A stretch of DNA of 64,000 nucleotides from an uncultured SAR86 cluster bacterium (GCA_902596165.1 CACJSU010000003.1:89143-153142); one strand, 5' to 3'. Counted from the stretch's first letter, positions 24,244 to 34,905 are shown. A program made the numbers and translations. Notes: generated by a model not told the origin, from the letters alone.

Positions 24244-24843
24244 TTATGGCTGAAGCAATCGTTCCACCCATTCATTGTCAATTTGCTCAAAGACATGCCG
24301 TTTATTTAGTCTATTTTCATGACCTTGCCAAAACTCAAAATAATAAGGGATGAAAGAATACCCTCCCCAGAAATCTGGTCTCACGGTCTCAGGAGTCATA
24401 GTTTTTAGAGTATCTTGAAAATTTTTCTTAACTTCATTTAAAGAATTAATGGGCTTAGATTGACTAGAACTTATAGCTAATGCATTTTTTTCTTTAGTCC
24501 TTCCAATAAAGTGCTTATCAGAAAATTCAGGAGACGTTTTAAAAATTCTGGCTTTCATTCTAATTTGAGTATTAATGCTAGCCCAATAGACAAGAACAGA
24601 AACTTGATCATGAAACTCAAACTGACTTGCTTTTGGGGAAAGGTAATTTGAAAAAAATATCCATTCATCATTAACAATATACTTAAGGTTGACATATCTT
24701 GCTTCGACTTCTTCCTTAGGCTGGTTATAGGATGAAACAGAAATTGCTTCAATCCCTTTTTGACCATTTTGTTTGGCTTCTTGGTATAAAGAATAAAAAT
24801 TAATGTAAGGTTTTTCAGTACTTAGATTAAGAAATTTAATCAT
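24244..24843 (-). CDS. pdxH: Pyridoxamine 5'-phosphate oxidase
   Basis: FMN enzyme that makes pyridoxal 5'-phosphate from PNP or PMP in the cytoplasm. The 199-residue protein shows ARYVNLKYIVNDEWIFFSNY for FMN binding, KARIFKTSPEFSDKHF, the substrate motif VRPDFWGGYSFIPYYFEFWQ and the C-terminal signature ENRLNKRHVFEQ. It lies 16 bp downstream of tRNA-Leu on the same strand and before infC. PLP made by it would serve the several PLP enzymes here (SerC, HisC, GlyA, the DegT aminotransferases), a functional link but not evidence for co-regulation. Confidence 0.95.
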   Translation of the reverse strand: MIKFLNLSTEKPYINFYSLYQEAKQNGQKGIEAISVSSYNQPKEEVEARYVNLKYIVNDEWIFFSNYLSPKASQFEFHDQVSVLVYWASINTQIRMKARIFKTSPEFSDKHFIGRTKEKNALAISSSQSKPINSLNEVKKNFQDTLKTMTPETVRPDFWGGYSFIPYYFEFWQGHENRLNKRHVFEQIDNEWVERLLQP

Positions 24844-24859
24844 GAAAAGTCAAATGTGA

Positions 24860-24946
24860 TGGTGCCCAGAGCCGGACTTGAACCGGCACGAAGTTGCCTT
24901 CGAGGGATTTTAAGTCCCTTGTGTCTACCAATTCCACCACCTGGGC
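24860..24946 (-). tRNA. tRNA-Leu (anticodon UAA)
   Basis: An 87-base class II tRNA. The acceptor stem pairs GCCCAGG (24946-24940) with TCTGGGC, discriminator A, and CCA is encoded at 24862-24860. The anticodon stem AGGGA/TCCCT encloses loop CTTAAAA, giving UAA at 24912-24910. A long variable arm (CGAAGGCAACTTCG) and T-loop GGTTCAAGTCC fit tRNA-Leu. It lies between rpsA and pdxH on the same strand, so it is probably cut out of the operon message. Confidence 0.97.
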
Positions 24947-24996
24947 AATTAGTTTGTATGATTGATACTTTTCTTAATTTCAGTATTTTAGAAAAA

Positions 24997-26304
24997 TTAA
25001 GCACTAAGCTTGAGCGAAATCCTTTCTCTTTCAGCATCTATTCCAAATATAATACAAGAGAGCTTGTCACCTTTTTTATAATTTTCCATTGCTTCAGTAG
25101 GATTTTCATCTTCAGTAATATCAGAAAGATGAATCAAACCATCAATATCACCTTCTAAACCAACAAAAATTCCAAAGTCAGTAACAGATTTAATATTACC
25201 TTCAACAGCATCACCTAATCCATATTTATTAGCGAATTCTGTCCAAGGATTAGATTTAGTTTGTTTCAAACCTAAAGAAATCCTTCTTTTATCGTGGTCT
25301 ATTTCTAGAACCATGACTTTAATTTTCTCGTCTAAATCTACAACCTTTGACGGATGAATATTCTTATTGGTCCAATCTAGTTCTGATAAGTGTATTAAAC
25401 CCTCTACGCCTTGCTCAAGCTCCGCGAAACACCCATAGTCAGTTATATTTGAAACCATAGCTTCATATACGCCGCCAACTGAATATTTTCCTTCAATTGT
25501 TTCCCATGGATCATTTTGAATCTGCTTTAATCCTAAAGAGACTCGAAGCTTTTCTTTATCAAAACTTAATATCTTTACATCGATTTCTTGTCCAAGACTT
25601 AAAACTTCAGATGGGTTGGTTACTCTTGACCAAGAAATATCTGTAATATGCAACAAGCCATCTAGACCACCGAGATCAACAAATGCGCCATAGTCAGTTA
25701 AGTTTTTAACTATACCTTTAACGACTTGACCCTCATCAAGATTTTTTAACAATTCAATCTTTTCAGCAGAATTAATCTTTTCTAGAACTGCTTTTCTTGA
25801 TAGAACAACGTTGTTTCTTTTGTAATCTAATTTAATAACTTTAAATTCTTGAACAGTATTCTCAAGCTCCGGAGCTTCCTTGACAGGTCTTATATCAACG
25901 AGGGATCCAGGTAAAAATGCTTTAACAACATCAACTTCAACAGAAAAGCCGCCTTTGACTCTAGTTAAAACCCTCCCTTCAACAAACTCACCTGTTTCTA
26001 ATGCCTCTTCAAGCTTTTTCCAAGTACCAATTTTTCTAGCCTTTTCTCGAGAAATTCTTGTTTCTCCATATCCATCTTCAACTGCCTCTAAAGCAACTTG
26101 GACCTCATCACCAGGTTCAATTTCTACTGATCCATCGTTGTTTCTAAACTCATCCAAGGAAATGACTCCCTCTGATTTCAATCCAACGTGGACTGTCACC
26201 CATTCTTTATCAACATCTAAAACAACTCCTGTGACTATGGAGCCGGGTTGCATTTCAAGTGTGCTTAGACTTTCATCTAGTAATGCGGCAAAGCTTTCTG
26301 ACAT
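24997..26304 (-). CDS. rpsA: 30S ribosomal protein S1, five-domain form
   Basis: S1 helps the 30S subunit capture mRNA. The 435-residue protein contains five S1 domains at about 20-86, 105-171, 191-259, 277-346 and 364-433. Domains 3-5 carry the mRNA-binding type signature ([58 protein letters not shown]). E. coli S1 has 557 residues and six domains; the sixth is missing here, with a normal stop right after domain five. It starts 5 bp after cmk and is followed by the tRNA-Leu rather than ihfB. Confidence 0.95.
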   Translation of the reverse strand: MSESFAALLDESLSTLEMQPGSIVTGVVLDVDKEWVTVHVGLKSEGVISLDEFRNNDGSVEIEPGDEVQVALEAVEDGYGETRISREKARKIGTWKKLEEALETGEFVEGRVLTRVKGGFSVEVDVVKAFLPGSLVDIRPVKEAPELENTVQEFKVIKLDYKRNNVVLSRKAVLEKINSAEKIELLKNLDEGQVVKGIVKNLTDYGAFVDLGGLDGLLHITDISWSRVTNPSEVLSLGQEIDVKILSFDKEKLRVSLGLKQIQNDPWETIEGKYSVGGVYEAMVSNITDYGCFAELEQGVEGLIHLSELDWTNKNIHPSKVVDLDEKIKVMVLEIDHDKRRISLGLKQTKSNPWTEFANKYGLGDAVEGNIKSVTDFGIFVGLEGDIDGLIHLSDITEDENPTEAMENYKKGDKLSCIIFGIDAERERISLKLSA

Positions 26305-26309
26305 ATTTT

Positions 26310-26972
26310 TTAATCTTCCCTAATCTTTTCTTTATAAATTTTTAAAACAATTTCCAAAACTTCTTGAGGAGTAAGATTGGAGGAATTCACTTCAACCGAA
26401 TCATCTGCTGGCATCAAGGGAGATATTTCTCTTGCCTTGTCAGCTTCATCTCGCAATCTAATATCATCAATTAGATCGCGCATATTAACGTCTTGACCCG
26501 CATTCTGCAACTCTAAAAACCTTCTCTTTGCCCTCACTTCAGAATCAGCAACTAAAAAAATTTTAGTCCCAGCATCAGGAAACACAACAGTACCCATATC
26601 CCTCCCATCTGCAACCAATCCGCGATTACTAGCTAGGTCTCTTTGAAAACTTATTAAATTATCTCTTGTTTCTTTTAAGCTGCTTAATATAGATGCTGAT
26701 TTCGCAACATTTTCATCCCTAAGAATTGGAGTAATATCTTTATTACTCTCAAAAACATGCATTTGGTGGTCTATGCTATTAATTTGCAAATTTGAAAATA
26801 GGTTCTTCGCGTTAACATGGTTTTGACTCTGCTCAAAACAATACGAGTATGCTCGGTAAAGCAAACCGCTGTCTAGTAAAATAAAATCAAGCTCTTTAGC
26901 CAAAGCTTTTGCGAGGGAACCTTTTCCAGATGCTGATGGCCCATCAATGGTAATAATATTTTTATTTTTCAA
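26310..26972 (-). CDS. cmk: Cytidylate kinase
   Basis: Phosphorylates CMP and dCMP. The 220-residue protein has the P-loop [18 protein letters not shown], the substrate loop [19 protein letters not shown] and the lid region [10 protein letters not shown], with [12 protein letters not shown]. It overlaps aroA by 11 bp and precedes rpsA, the conserved aroA-cmk-rpsA order. CMP released when CMP-nonulosonates are used would need this enzyme for recycling. Confidence 0.96.
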   Translation of the reverse strand: MKNKNIITIDGPSASGKGSLAKALAKELDFILLDSGLLYRAYSYCFEQSQNHVNAKNLFSNLQINSIDHQMHVFESNKDITPILRDENVAKSASILSSLKETRDNLISFQRDLASNRGLVADGRDMGTVVFPDAGTKIFLVADSEVRAKRRFLELQNAGQDVNMRDLIDDIRLRDEADKAREISPLMPADDSVEVNSSNLTPQEVLEIVLKIYKEKIRED

Positions 26973-28278
26973 GCTTATATCCTACGGATGAAATGAGTTC
27001 TATAAAATTAGGAAATGATGTGAATATATTTTTACAATCCTTTACAGTGATTGGTTTTGAGCATTTCAAACCAGCAATCAAAAAACTCATGGCAATCCTA
27101 TGATCATCATGAGATTCAATAAAAATGGGTTCCTCTATACAAAGGCTCTCTGAACTTCCCAAAATAGACATGCCATCATCAAAATTTTTATGAGCAATTC
27201 CAAGCATTCTAAAACCATCTGAGACGGCTTGAAGTCTGTCAGATTCCTTAACCCTTAATTCCGCAGCATCTCTAATCAGGGTTTCACCCTCTGCAAATGC
27301 AGCAGCAATAGATAGGATAGGTATTTCATCAATAATATTAGGGATTATTTCTCCTGTGAGCTCAACTCCTTTTAATTTAGATTGTTTAACTGTCAGATCA
27401 GCGCAAAACTCCCCTGACTCTAATCTTTGATTTTTAACCTCAATATTTGCGCCCATTTTTTTTAAGGCTTCTAACACCCCGGTTCTAGAGGGATTCATTC
27501 CGACTTTGGTAATCTCTAGTCCTGATGAATTACTAATTAAAGCAGCAACTATTAAAAAAGCTGCTGAAGAAATATCACCCACTACAGTATAATTTTTGGC
27601 AACTAATTTATTCGAGGGTTGCAGTTGAATAATATTTTTACTCTCCACAGAGCTAATTTCTATATTTGCACCAAAGTTTTTTAACATTCTTTCTGTATGA
27701 TCTCTTGTTTGAATAGGTTCAATAATTTCAACACCTGATCCTGAAGCAAGACCAGCTAATAGTATGCTTGATTTTACTTGAGCACTTGCCACTGGCAACT
27801 CATATCTGTATTGCTTTTGGAGTGACGTTGTTGATATTGAAATGGGCAGCTTGCCACTTGATGATTTAATATTGGCACCCATTTCGGTCAATGGGTTTAT
27901 TATCCTGCTCATTGGTCGAGAAGACAAAGACTCATCACCACAAAAAGAGAGGTTTAACCCAATTCCAGAAGTCAGACCCAGCATAAGACGCAAGCCAGTC
28001 CCAGAATTACCAAGGTTAAGTGGCTCGTCACAATTTTGAAAAACATGATTTCTTTTGCTCAAATGAACCAAGCCATTTTCATCAACTGTAATGCCGGCTC
28101 CAATTTGATTGAGGGCATTCATTGTTGAAAGCGGATCTTCTCCATGCAGGAAACCATCAACTATCATTTCTTGATTCATCAAAGCTCCAATCATTAGCAC
28201 TCTTTGCGAGATGGATTTATCTCCAGGACATTGCACCGTCCCAAAAATCTGATTATTGATAGACGTGGTTAAATTCAA
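26962..28278 (-). CDS. aroA: 3-phosphoshikimate 1-carboxyvinyltransferase (EPSP synthase)
   Basis: Sixth step of the shikimate pathway. The 438-residue protein shows CPGDKSISQRVLMIGAL, the PEP-binding LGNSGTGLRLMLGL, the catalytic IIDEIPILSIAAAFAEG and the signature LRVKESDRLQAVSDGFRMLG. In Pseudomonas aroA is fused behind tyrA; here the two are separate genes overlapping by 4 bp (ATGA). The motif LGNSGT keeps the Gly expected of glyphosate-sensitive class I enzymes. Confidence 0.96.
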   Translation of the reverse strand: MNLTTSINNQIFGTVQCPGDKSISQRVLMIGALMNQEMIVDGFLHGEDPLSTMNALNQIGAGITVDENGLVHLSKRNHVFQNCDEPLNLGNSGTGLRLMLGLTSGIGLNLSFCGDESLSSRPMSRIINPLTEMGANIKSSSGKLPISISTTSLQKQYRYELPVASAQVKSSILLAGLASGSGVEIIEPIQTRDHTERMLKNFGANIEISSVESKNIIQLQPSNKLVAKNYTVVGDISSAAFLIVAALISNSSGLEITKVGMNPSRTGVLEALKKMGANIEVKNQRLESGEFCADLTVKQSKLKGVELTGEIIPNIIDEIPILSIAAAFAEGETLIRDAAELRVKESDRLQAVSDGFRMLGIAHKNFDDGMSILGSSESLCIEEPIFIESHDDHRIAMSFLIAGLKCSKPITVKDCKNIFTSFPNFIELISSVGYKLEK

Positions 28279-29117
28279 TAGTTTGATTCCTTAAAATCTT
28301 TAAGTTCGCTTAAAAAAACCTGAAGACTCTGCGGGTCATTTCCGATCTTGTCCTTCAAGACGTTGAGACTTTTTATCAAATCATCTATTGCTAAGGAAAT
28401 ATTCTTTTCATTCAATGAAAAAATATCTGTCCACATTTCTGGAGAGGATGATGCCAATCTTAAAAATTCTCCAAGACCACCGCCTGAAAAATTTGAAAGA
28501 TCATCTTTCTTAAACTCCTTTAAAGTATTTAATAATGCATATGCCGCTATGTGAGGAAGATGACTCGAGTATGCAAATATCTGATCATGCAACTCAACAT
28601 CGAGCACTGAGATGTTTGATCCAAGTTTACTCCAAAGACTTCTAACTCGATCTAAATGCTGTGATGTTACGGAGTTATGATAAGACAGAATTGTGGATTT
28701 TTTATCGAAAAGATTAGCAACTGCATTTTCTTCACCTGAAAGATGAGAGCCTGCTACAGGATGGGAAAAAATAAAATTTTCAGGAAAATGAAATTTTTGC
28801 AAAGTTTTATTTAAAAAGCTTTTAGAACTTGTCGTATCTGTGATAGTAACTGAAGAATTAAATAAAAAATCTAAGGATTTTAGAATTTTATTAGTTACAT
28901 TCGGAGGAGTGGAGATAATGACCAATGAATTTGCGTATTCAGTGCTTTCTAAATCATTAAGAGAATTAAGTGATCCCTGAATTGATTGATTATCTAATGC
29001 ATTCTTGATGCTTTTTGGATTCGAATCAAAAGCTAAGATCTCGTAATCATTTGAGCTTGATAAAGTTTTAGCTATCGAGCCTCCTATTAATCCTAAGCCA
29101 ATAATAATAATTTTCAT
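28275..29117 (-). CDS. tyrA: Prephenate dehydrogenase (arogenate/prephenate, TyrA)
   Basis: Oxidises prephenate (or arogenate) towards tyrosine. The 280-residue protein has an N-terminal NAD fold (IIIGLGLIGGSIAKTL), DTTSSKSF, the active-site segment FSHPVAGSHLSGEENA and HLPHIAAYALLN in the helical dimer domain. There is no chorismate mutase domain, unlike enteric TyrA, and no ACT domain. Overlaps of 4 bp with hisC and aroA show tight coupling. NAD versus NADP preference is not clear. Confidence 0.92.
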   Translation of the reverse strand: MKIIIIGLGLIGGSIAKTLSSSNDYEILAFDSNPKSIKNALDNQSIQGSLNSLNDLESTEYANSLVIISTPPNVTNKILKSLDFLFNSSVTITDTTSSKSFLNKTLQKFHFPENFIFSHPVAGSHLSGEENAVANLFDKKSTILSYHNSVTSQHLDRVRSLWSKLGSNISVLDVELHDQIFAYSSHLPHIAAYALLNTLKEFKKDDLSNFSGGGLGEFLRLASSSPEMWTDIFSLNEKNISLAIDDLIKSLNVLKDKIGNDPQSLQVFLSELKDFKESNY

Positions 29118-30211
29118 AAGAGGTCTTCTAGTGCTCTAAGAAATTTTAAGTTTTCAGCTTCTGTGCCAATTGTCACTCTTATATAGTCTTTCATATCATA
29201 CAAATCAACACATCGTACGATGACTCCTTTTTTCATTAGGCTATCAAAAATTTCTTTACCTACAAAGTTTCCTTTGAAGGTAATAAAGTTTCCAACTGAT
29301 GGAATGCAGTCAAGTCCAAGGGTGGATAATTGATCAAACAAAAATTCATACTGCTGTGAGTTAAGCTCCATGCTTTTTCGAATATGCTCATGATCATTGA
29401 TTGCTTTGCAAGCCATAGCTTGGGCTATAGTATTTACATTGAAAGGCTGTCTGATTCGATTAAGAGCCTCAACTAAAGATGGATTAGCAACGCCATACCC
29501 AACACGGATGCTGGCCAAACCATGGATTTTAGAAAATGTTTTTGTAATTAATAAATTATCAAATTTATTTAGAAGATCTATAGGTCTTACGTAATCGTCT
29601 TTGGTTACATACTCGAAATATGCACAATCTAATACTACCAATACGGACGAAGGAACTTTTTTAAGCAACGAATGAACTTCTTCGTGAGTATTGTATGTGC
29701 CAGTTGGATTATTTGGGTTTGCAATAAAAATTACTCTTGTGCCACTATCCAAGTAATCATCAAATGATTTTAAATCATGACCCCAGTTGCATGAAGGAAC
29801 TTCTGTTAATGATGCGCCTGAGGATTTAGTAACAATTTTATATACTGCAAACGCATGCTTTGAAGCAATTGCTGAGGTGTTTGGGCTCAGGAAGGCTCTT
29901 GCTGCTAATTCCAAAATCTCATTAGAGCCATTACCTATAATAATATTGTCAAAAGCAACATTCTCATGATCGGCGATCTCTTTTTTAAGCTTTGTACCAT
30001 TTCCATCTGGATATAAATGTAAATCATTTTCAAGCTCTGTTAGGATTGATAGCGCTTTGGGAGATGCTCCAAGTGGATTTTCATTGCTCGCTAGTTTAAC
30101 TACTTCATGATGGCCAAATTCTGCAACAACTTCATCGATTGAACGACCAGGTTCATATGGACGAAGATCCCCAATCCCAGAGTTAAGATTTTTAAGAATG
30201 TCGGGACTCAT
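29114..30211 (-). CDS. hisC: Histidinol-phosphate/aromatic aminotransferase
   Basis: A class I/II PLP aminotransferase of 365 residues. KLASNENPLGASPKAL, NPNNPTGTYNTHEE, the PLP-Lys in LITKTFSKIHGLASIRVGYG and the C-terminal KGVIVRCVDLYDMKDYIRVTIG are typical of HisC. It sits between pheA and tyrA, as does the hisC2 paralogue of Pseudomonas, so it probably transaminates phenylpyruvate, hydroxyphenylpyruvate or prephenate. Whether it also serves histidine synthesis depends on whether another hisC exists elsewhere. Confidence 0.9.
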   Translation of the reverse strand: MSPDILKNLNSGIGDLRPYEPGRSIDEVVAEFGHHEVVKLASNENPLGASPKALSILTELENDLHLYPDGNGTKLKKEIADHENVAFDNIIIGNGSNEILELAARAFLSPNTSAIASKHAFAVYKIVTKSSGASLTEVPSCNWGHDLKSFDDYLDSGTRVIFIANPNNPTGTYNTHEEVHSLLKKVPSSVLVVLDCAYFEYVTKDDYVRPIDLLNKFDNLLITKTFSKIHGLASIRVGYGVANPSLVEALNRIRQPFNVNTIAQAMACKAINDHEHIRKSMELNSQQYEFLFDQLSTLGLDCIPSVGNFITFKGNFVGKEIFDSLMKKGVIVRCVDLYDMKDYIRVTIGTEAENLKFLRALEDLL

Positions 30212-31290
30212 GAGTCAGAAGGATATGATCCAAGAATACGAACGGATGCACCTAATTCTTTCAAACTGATAATAACTTGCTTAAGCTTTACATCTTTATA
30301 GTGGCCACAGCTATCTATAAAAAAATTATGAGCATTCTTTGATTCTCTTGATGGACGTGTTTCAATTCTTTCCAAATTAATTTTTCTCTTTTTAAAAGGT
30401 TCAAGAATCTTAATTAAAGCTCCAGGCTGATTATCTGTTTGTATCAAGAAAGAGGTTTTATCTTTTTTAGTTTGCCCGATATCAATATTTCCGATAACTA
30501 AAAATCTTGTGTTATTGTCAGGAAAATCTTCAATATTTTTTTGATAATGATGAAGTTTATATTTATTGATCGCTAAAGAGCTAACTATGCATAATGTTTT
30601 TTGCTGAGTTTTAGACAGTTTTGCAGCTTCTGCAGTGCTTGAGGTTATCTCTCTCTTAGCATTTGGTAAATTTGCATCTAGCCATTTACTGCATTGACCT
30701 AGAGCTTGAGGATGAGATGCAATAACTTCAGCATCAGTTAACTTAAATTTTTTTGCTGAGGCAAGTTGATGATGAATGGGAAGATAAGTCTCACCGCAAA
30801 TTTTTAAATCTTCGTCAGCCAAAGAATTCAAAGTTGCATTAACAACTCCCTCAGAAGAATTCTCTACTGGCACAATACCAAAGTTTACTGATCCAGTTCT
30901 TACTTGATGAAAAACATCTTCAATGGTTACTCTGGGTATTCTGACTGGTGAAGAACCAAATTGCTGAATCACTGCTCCTTCAGAATGTGTGCCTTCTGGA
31001 CCAAGATATGCGATAGTCATTGCTTCTTCTAATGACAGACATGAAGAAATAATTTCTTTAAATATATATTGAATTTTTTTTTCTGAAATTGGGCCTTCAT
31101 TGAGCTTAGAAATATTTCTCAATATTTCTGCCTCTCTGTCAGGCTTATAAAATGATTTATTAGAATTAACCAAGGCCTTTAGGTCACCTATTTTTTGAGC
31201 TAAAGAGCCTCTTTTTTGAATAAGCTTCAAAATTTGATGGTCAATTGCATCAATTTTCTGCCTAATCGGTTTAATTTTATTCTTACTCAC
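30208..31290 (-). CDS. pheA: Bifunctional chorismate mutase / prephenate dehydratase
   Basis: Two steps to phenylalanine. Residues about 5-88 are an AroQ chorismate mutase (RQKIDAIDHQILKLIQKRGS), 92-270 the prephenate dehydratase (AYLGPEGTHSEGAV, FGIVPVENSSEGVV, and the NTRFLVIG motif), and 280-355 an ACT regulatory domain. The ACT motifs read QPGALIKILEPF and ERIETRPSRE (usually ESRP), so phenylalanine feedback control is probably kept. It overlaps hisC by 4 bp and starts 4 bp after serC. Confidence 0.95.
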   Translation of the reverse strand: MSKNKIKPIRQKIDAIDHQILKLIQKRGSLAQKIGDLKALVNSNKSFYKPDREAEILRNISKLNEGPISEKKIQYIFKEIISSCLSLEEAMTIAYLGPEGTHSEGAVIQQFGSSPVRIPRVTIEDVFHQVRTGSVNFGIVPVENSSEGVVNATLNSLADEDLKICGETYLPIHHQLASAKKFKLTDAEVIASHPQALGQCSKWLDANLPNAKREITSSTAEAAKLSKTQQKTLCIVSSLAINKYKLHHYQKNIEDFPDNNTRFLVIGNIDIGQTKKDKTSFLIQTDNQPGALIKILEPFKKRKINLERIETRPSRESKNAHNFFIDSCGHYKDVKLKQVIISLKELGASVRILGSYPSDS

Positions 31291-31294
31291 AACT

Positions 31295-32368
31295 TTATCC
31301 GTGCTTAGATTGAAAATCTCCCATAAAATTTATCAATGCTTCTACTGCTTCAATTGGTGTAGCATTATAAATACTTGCTCTCATCCCGCCAACTGACCTA
31401 TGCCCTTTTAAGTTAAGTAAACCTGCATTTTCCGCATCATGCAAGAATTCAGCATCTAATTCTGAGTTTGCCAGCAGAAAAGGAATATTCATTATCGATC
31501 TATTTTTTTTAGAAATAGGATTCGAAAAAAAATCTGATTGATCTATAAAATCATATAATTTCTTTGCCTTATGCTTGTTAATCTTGCCAATGGATTTTAA
31601 ACCACCCATATCTTTTAGCCATTTAAAAACTTTACCGGATAAATACCATGCAAATGTTGGTGGAGTATTAAACATGGATTCTGCACTTGCATGTTTTGCA
31701 TAATGAAGCATGTCCGGCAATTTATTAGAAGCTGTATTTAAAAAGCTATCTTTTATAATGCAAATAGTTAATCCAGCAGGGCCAATATTTTTTTGCGCGC
31801 CTGCATAAATCATAGAAAATTTTGATACGTCAATCTGCTCACTCAAAATAACTGATGACATATCTACTATTAGAGGCGCATTTATTGTTGGAGGAAAATG
31901 CAACGCATTGCCTTGGATTGTCTCATTTGCGACATAATGCAGGTATGCCGCATCTTCAGAGCAGGTCCAACTTTCTTCGTTTGGTACATGATCAAAATTA
32001 GATGATTCAGAGCTTGTAACTACATTTACATCTATTACTTTTGATGCTTCATTGATAGCTTTTTTAGACCAACTTCCAGTTAGAGCATAGTCAGCAACCT
32101 TCTCTGATCCAAAATTCATTGGAATCATAGAGAATTGAAGAGTTGCACCTCCTTGAAGAAATAAAACTTGATAATCACTTGGGATTTCTAAAAGATCTAT
32201 TAAGTCTTGTCGTGCTGTATTTGCTATGTTTATGTAATCAGAGGATCTATGGCTCATTTCCATAACTGACATTCCAGAATCTTGCCATTCCAGCATTTCA
32301 GATTGGGCTTCTTGCAAAACAGGTTCAGGAATAGCAGCAGGACCTGCTGAAAAGTTCCATTTTCTCAT
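31295..32368 (-). CDS. serC: Phosphoserine aminotransferase
   Basis: Makes 3-phosphoserine for serine and also acts in the PLP pathway. The 357-residue protein has WNFSAGPAAIPEPVLQ at the start, MSHRSSDY, FLQGGATLQFSMIPMN and the PLP-Lys in IYAGAQKNIGPAGLTICII, with GHRSVGGMRASIYNA near the end. The ATG abuts the gyrA stop (shared base at 32368). Position after gyrA and before pheA is the standard Pseudomonas-type order. With pdxH downstream, both ends of the PLP route are on this strand. Confidence 0.96.
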   Translation of the reverse strand: MRKWNFSAGPAAIPEPVLQEAQSEMLEWQDSGMSVMEMSHRSSDYINIANTARQDLIDLLEIPSDYQVLFLQGGATLQFSMIPMNFGSEKVADYALTGSWSKKAINEASKVIDVNVVTSSESSNFDHVPNEESWTCSEDAAYLHYVANETIQGNALHFPPTINAPLIVDMSSVILSEQIDVSKFSMIYAGAQKNIGPAGLTICIIKDSFLNTASNKLPDMLHYAKHASAESMFNTPPTFAWYLSGKVFKWLKDMGGLKSIGKINKHKAKKLYDFIDQSDFFSNPISKKNRSIMNIPFLLANSELDAEFLHDAENAGLLNLKGHRSVGGMRASIYNATPIEAVEALINFMGDFQSKHG

Positions 32369-34905
32369 TATTCCTCTTCTTCTTCAGGAGGAATTCTAAC
32401 GCCCTCGATTAACTTTTCTCCGTCCTTAGGAGAAATCACCTTGACGCCTTGAGTATTTCTACCCAAGGTAGGTATTTGACTGATAGCAGTCCGAATTAAT
32501 GTTCCTTTATCACTAATAAGCATAATTCCGTCATTCTCGTCCACGGAGACAGCTGAAACCATATTTCCGTTTCTCTCACTTGTTTTCAAAGCAATAACTC
32601 CTTGCCCGCCTCGGTTATAGGATGGAAAATCTTCAAGCTTTGTTCTCTTGCCAAAACCATTTTCAGACAAGCATAAAATGGTCTTGGAAGGATCGCCAAT
32701 CATTAAAGAGATAACTTTCATGCCGTCTTTAAGTGTTATTCCTTTTACGCCTCTTGCAGTTCTACCCATAGGACGAACTTTGGATTCATGAAATCTAATC
32801 AATTTCCCAGAGTAGGATGAAAGTAAAATATCATTATCTCCATTGGTAATGACTGTTCCAACTAATTTGTCGTCATCATCTAATCGAATTGCTTTGATGC
32901 CAGATTTATATTTTTTATTAAATAAATTTAGATTTGTTTTTTTAACAACGCCATTTCGAGTTGCCATAAAAATAAATTTATCTTCTGCAAATTCATCTAC
33001 AGGCAAGATCTGCGTTACTGTTTCGTCATCATCCAGCTTCAACATATTGACTAAAGGCCTGCCTTTAGATGTTCTGCTTGCTACAGGGATCTCATATACT
33101 TTTAACCAAAAAACTTTTCCTTTGGTTGTAAAGCAAAGAAGTTGGCTATGAGAACTCAAAACATAGAGATTTTGAATTAAGTCTTCCTCCTTAACTGATG
33201 CACCAGCTTTGCCAACACCACCTCTTCGCTGCTCTCTGTATTCATCAAGAGGTTGAGTTTTCGCGTAACCACTTCTTGATAAAGTTAAAACTCGTGTCTC
33301 CTCTGGAATTAAATCTTCATTGGAAATGTCATGACGAGTGTCATTGATATTTGTTTTTCTTTCATCACCAAAATTTTCTCTAACTTCTATTAGCTCATCT
33401 TTGATTAACTGTAAGAGCGTTCCTTTGTCATCGAGGATTTTCTGAAGCTCTAAAATCACGGCTAGAATTTCATTGAATTCTGCCGAAAGATTATCTTGCT
33501 CTAGACCAGTAAGTCTTCCAAGTCTTAATTCAAGTATTGATTTAGCTTGGGTTGGAGATAACTTGTAGCTTTTTCCTTTTATACCATACTCAGATGAGAG
33601 GCCTTTAGGGCGACAAGCATCCTTGCCAGCTTTTTTAAGAATTGTCTCAATTGGACCCGCTTTCCAAGATTTCTTGCATAGCTCAGTTGCTGCAATCTTG
33701 GTATCTTTAGATTTTTTAATTATTTTAATAACTTCATCAATGTTGGCTATTGCAACCATTAATCCCTCAACAACATGACCTCTCTCTTTAGCCTTTCTAA
33801 GATCAAACTTTGTTCTCTTTATAACAACATCCTTTCTATGTTTTATAAATTCTTGAAGGATCTCTTTAATGTTCAATACTCTGGGTTGACCATCTACAAG
33901 AACAGTAAAATTTATACCAAAGGATTGTTCTAATTGTGATTGAGCAAACAAGTTATTTTCTAGAACCTCAACCGACTCTCCACGCTTAACCTCGATGACC
34001 ACCCTCAGACCATCTTTATCAGATTCATCCCTAATTTCGCTGATTCCATCTATCTTCTTTTCTTTTACCATCTCAGCAATTCTTTCCAGCATTTTTGCTT
34101 TATTTACCATGAAAGGTATCTCATTAATTATCAACGAGCTCTTTCCTGATTTATCCTCTTCTACAGAAGTTTTGGCGCGGATATGAATAATCCCTCTACC
34201 AGTTTTATAGCCTTCGTATATTCCAATTCTTCCATCTATAGTCCCACCTGTAGGGAAGTCAGGGCCGGTAATAATTTGAATGATTTCATCAATACTAGCT
34301 TTAGGATTGTCCAATAAAAGCAAGCAGCCATTTAATACCTCTGTTAAGTTATGTGGAGGTACATTTGTTGCCATTCCAACCGCGATACCTGATGAGCCAT
34401 TAACAAGCAGAGCTGGTATTCTTGTAGGCATTACATCAGGGATCTGCTCTGTTCCATCATAATTAGGAGAATAACTGACTGTTTCTTTCTCTATATCATT
34501 GAGAATCATATCTGTAATTTTTGCCATTCTAACTTCGGTATAACGCATGGCTGCTGGAGAGTCTCCATCGATGGAGCCAAAGTTACCCTGCCCCTCAACC
34601 AAGGTATATCTCATTGAAAAATCTTGGGCCATCCTCACCATTGCCTCATACACAGCAGAATCACCATGAGGATGATATTTACCTATTACATCCCCTACAA
34701 CTCTTGCTGATTTTTTATAAGGCTGTCGATAAGTATTTTTTAGAATATGTTGTGCATATAAAATTCTTCTATGCACTGGCTTTAGACCGTCTCTTACATC
34801 TGGAAGTGCTCTTCCATGAATAACACTCATTGCATAACTTAGATATGAAGTTTTTAGCTCATCTTCAATGTTTATTGGTAAGATTTGTTTTGCAAAATCA
34901 GACAT
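32368..34905 (-). CDS. gyrA: DNA gyrase subunit A
   Basis: Breakage-reunion subunit of gyrase, 845 residues. The catalytic Tyr is at 122 ([10 protein letters not shown]). The quinolone-determining region reads [17 protein letters not shown] with Ser83 and Glu87, the sensitive-type Ser being present. The C-terminal pinwheel begins with the GyrA box [10 protein letters not shown] near 560, and further blades repeat a G-R-x-T-x-G-V pattern. SD AAGG precedes the ATG by 7 bp but can pair with an upstream repeat (34954-34964). It starts the serC-pheA-hisC-tyrA-aroA-cmk-rpsA run. Confidence 0.97.
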   Translation of the reverse strand: MSDFAKQILPINIEDELKTSYLSYAMSVIHGRALPDVRDGLKPVHRRILYAQHILKNTYRQPYKKSARVVGDVIGKYHPHGDSAVYEAMVRMAQDFSMRYTLVEGQGNFGSIDGDSPAAMRYTEVRMAKITDMILNDIEKETVSYSPNYDGTEQIPDVMPTRIPALLVNGSSGIAVGMATNVPPHNLTEVLNGCLLLLDNPKASIDEIIQIITGPDFPTGGTIDGRIGIYEGYKTGRGIIHIRAKTSVEEDKSGKSSLIINEIPFMVNKAKMLERIAEMVKEKKIDGISEIRDESDKDGLRVVIEVKRGESVEVLENNLFAQSQLEQSFGINFTVLVDGQPRVLNIKEILQEFIKHRKDVVIKRTKFDLRKAKERGHVVEGLMVAIANIDEVIKIIKKSKDTKIAATELCKKSWKAGPIETILKKAGKDACRPKGLSSEYGIKGKSYKLSPTQAKSILELRLGRLTGLEQDNLSAEFNEILAVILELQKILDDKGTLLQLIKDELIEVRENFGDERKTNINDTRHDISNEDLIPEETRVLTLSRSGYAKTQPLDEYREQRRGGVGKAGASVKEEDLIQNLYVLSSHSQLLCFTTKGKVFWLKVYEIPVASRTSKGRPLVNMLKLDDDETVTQILPVDEFAEDKFIFMATRNGVVKKTNLNLFNKKYKSGIKAIRLDDDDKLVGTVITNGDNDILLSSYSGKLIRFHESKVRPMGRTARGVKGITLKDGMKVISLMIGDPSKTILCLSENGFGKRTKLEDFPSYNRGGQGVIALKTSERNGNMVSAVSVDENDGIMLISDKGTLIRTAISQIPTLGRNTQGVKVISPKDGEKLIEGVRIPPEEEEE

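Noticed and set aside
24840..25158. Open frames running across the tRNA-Leu on both strands
   Set aside because: They are accidental translations of the tRNA and of rpsA codons and match no family.
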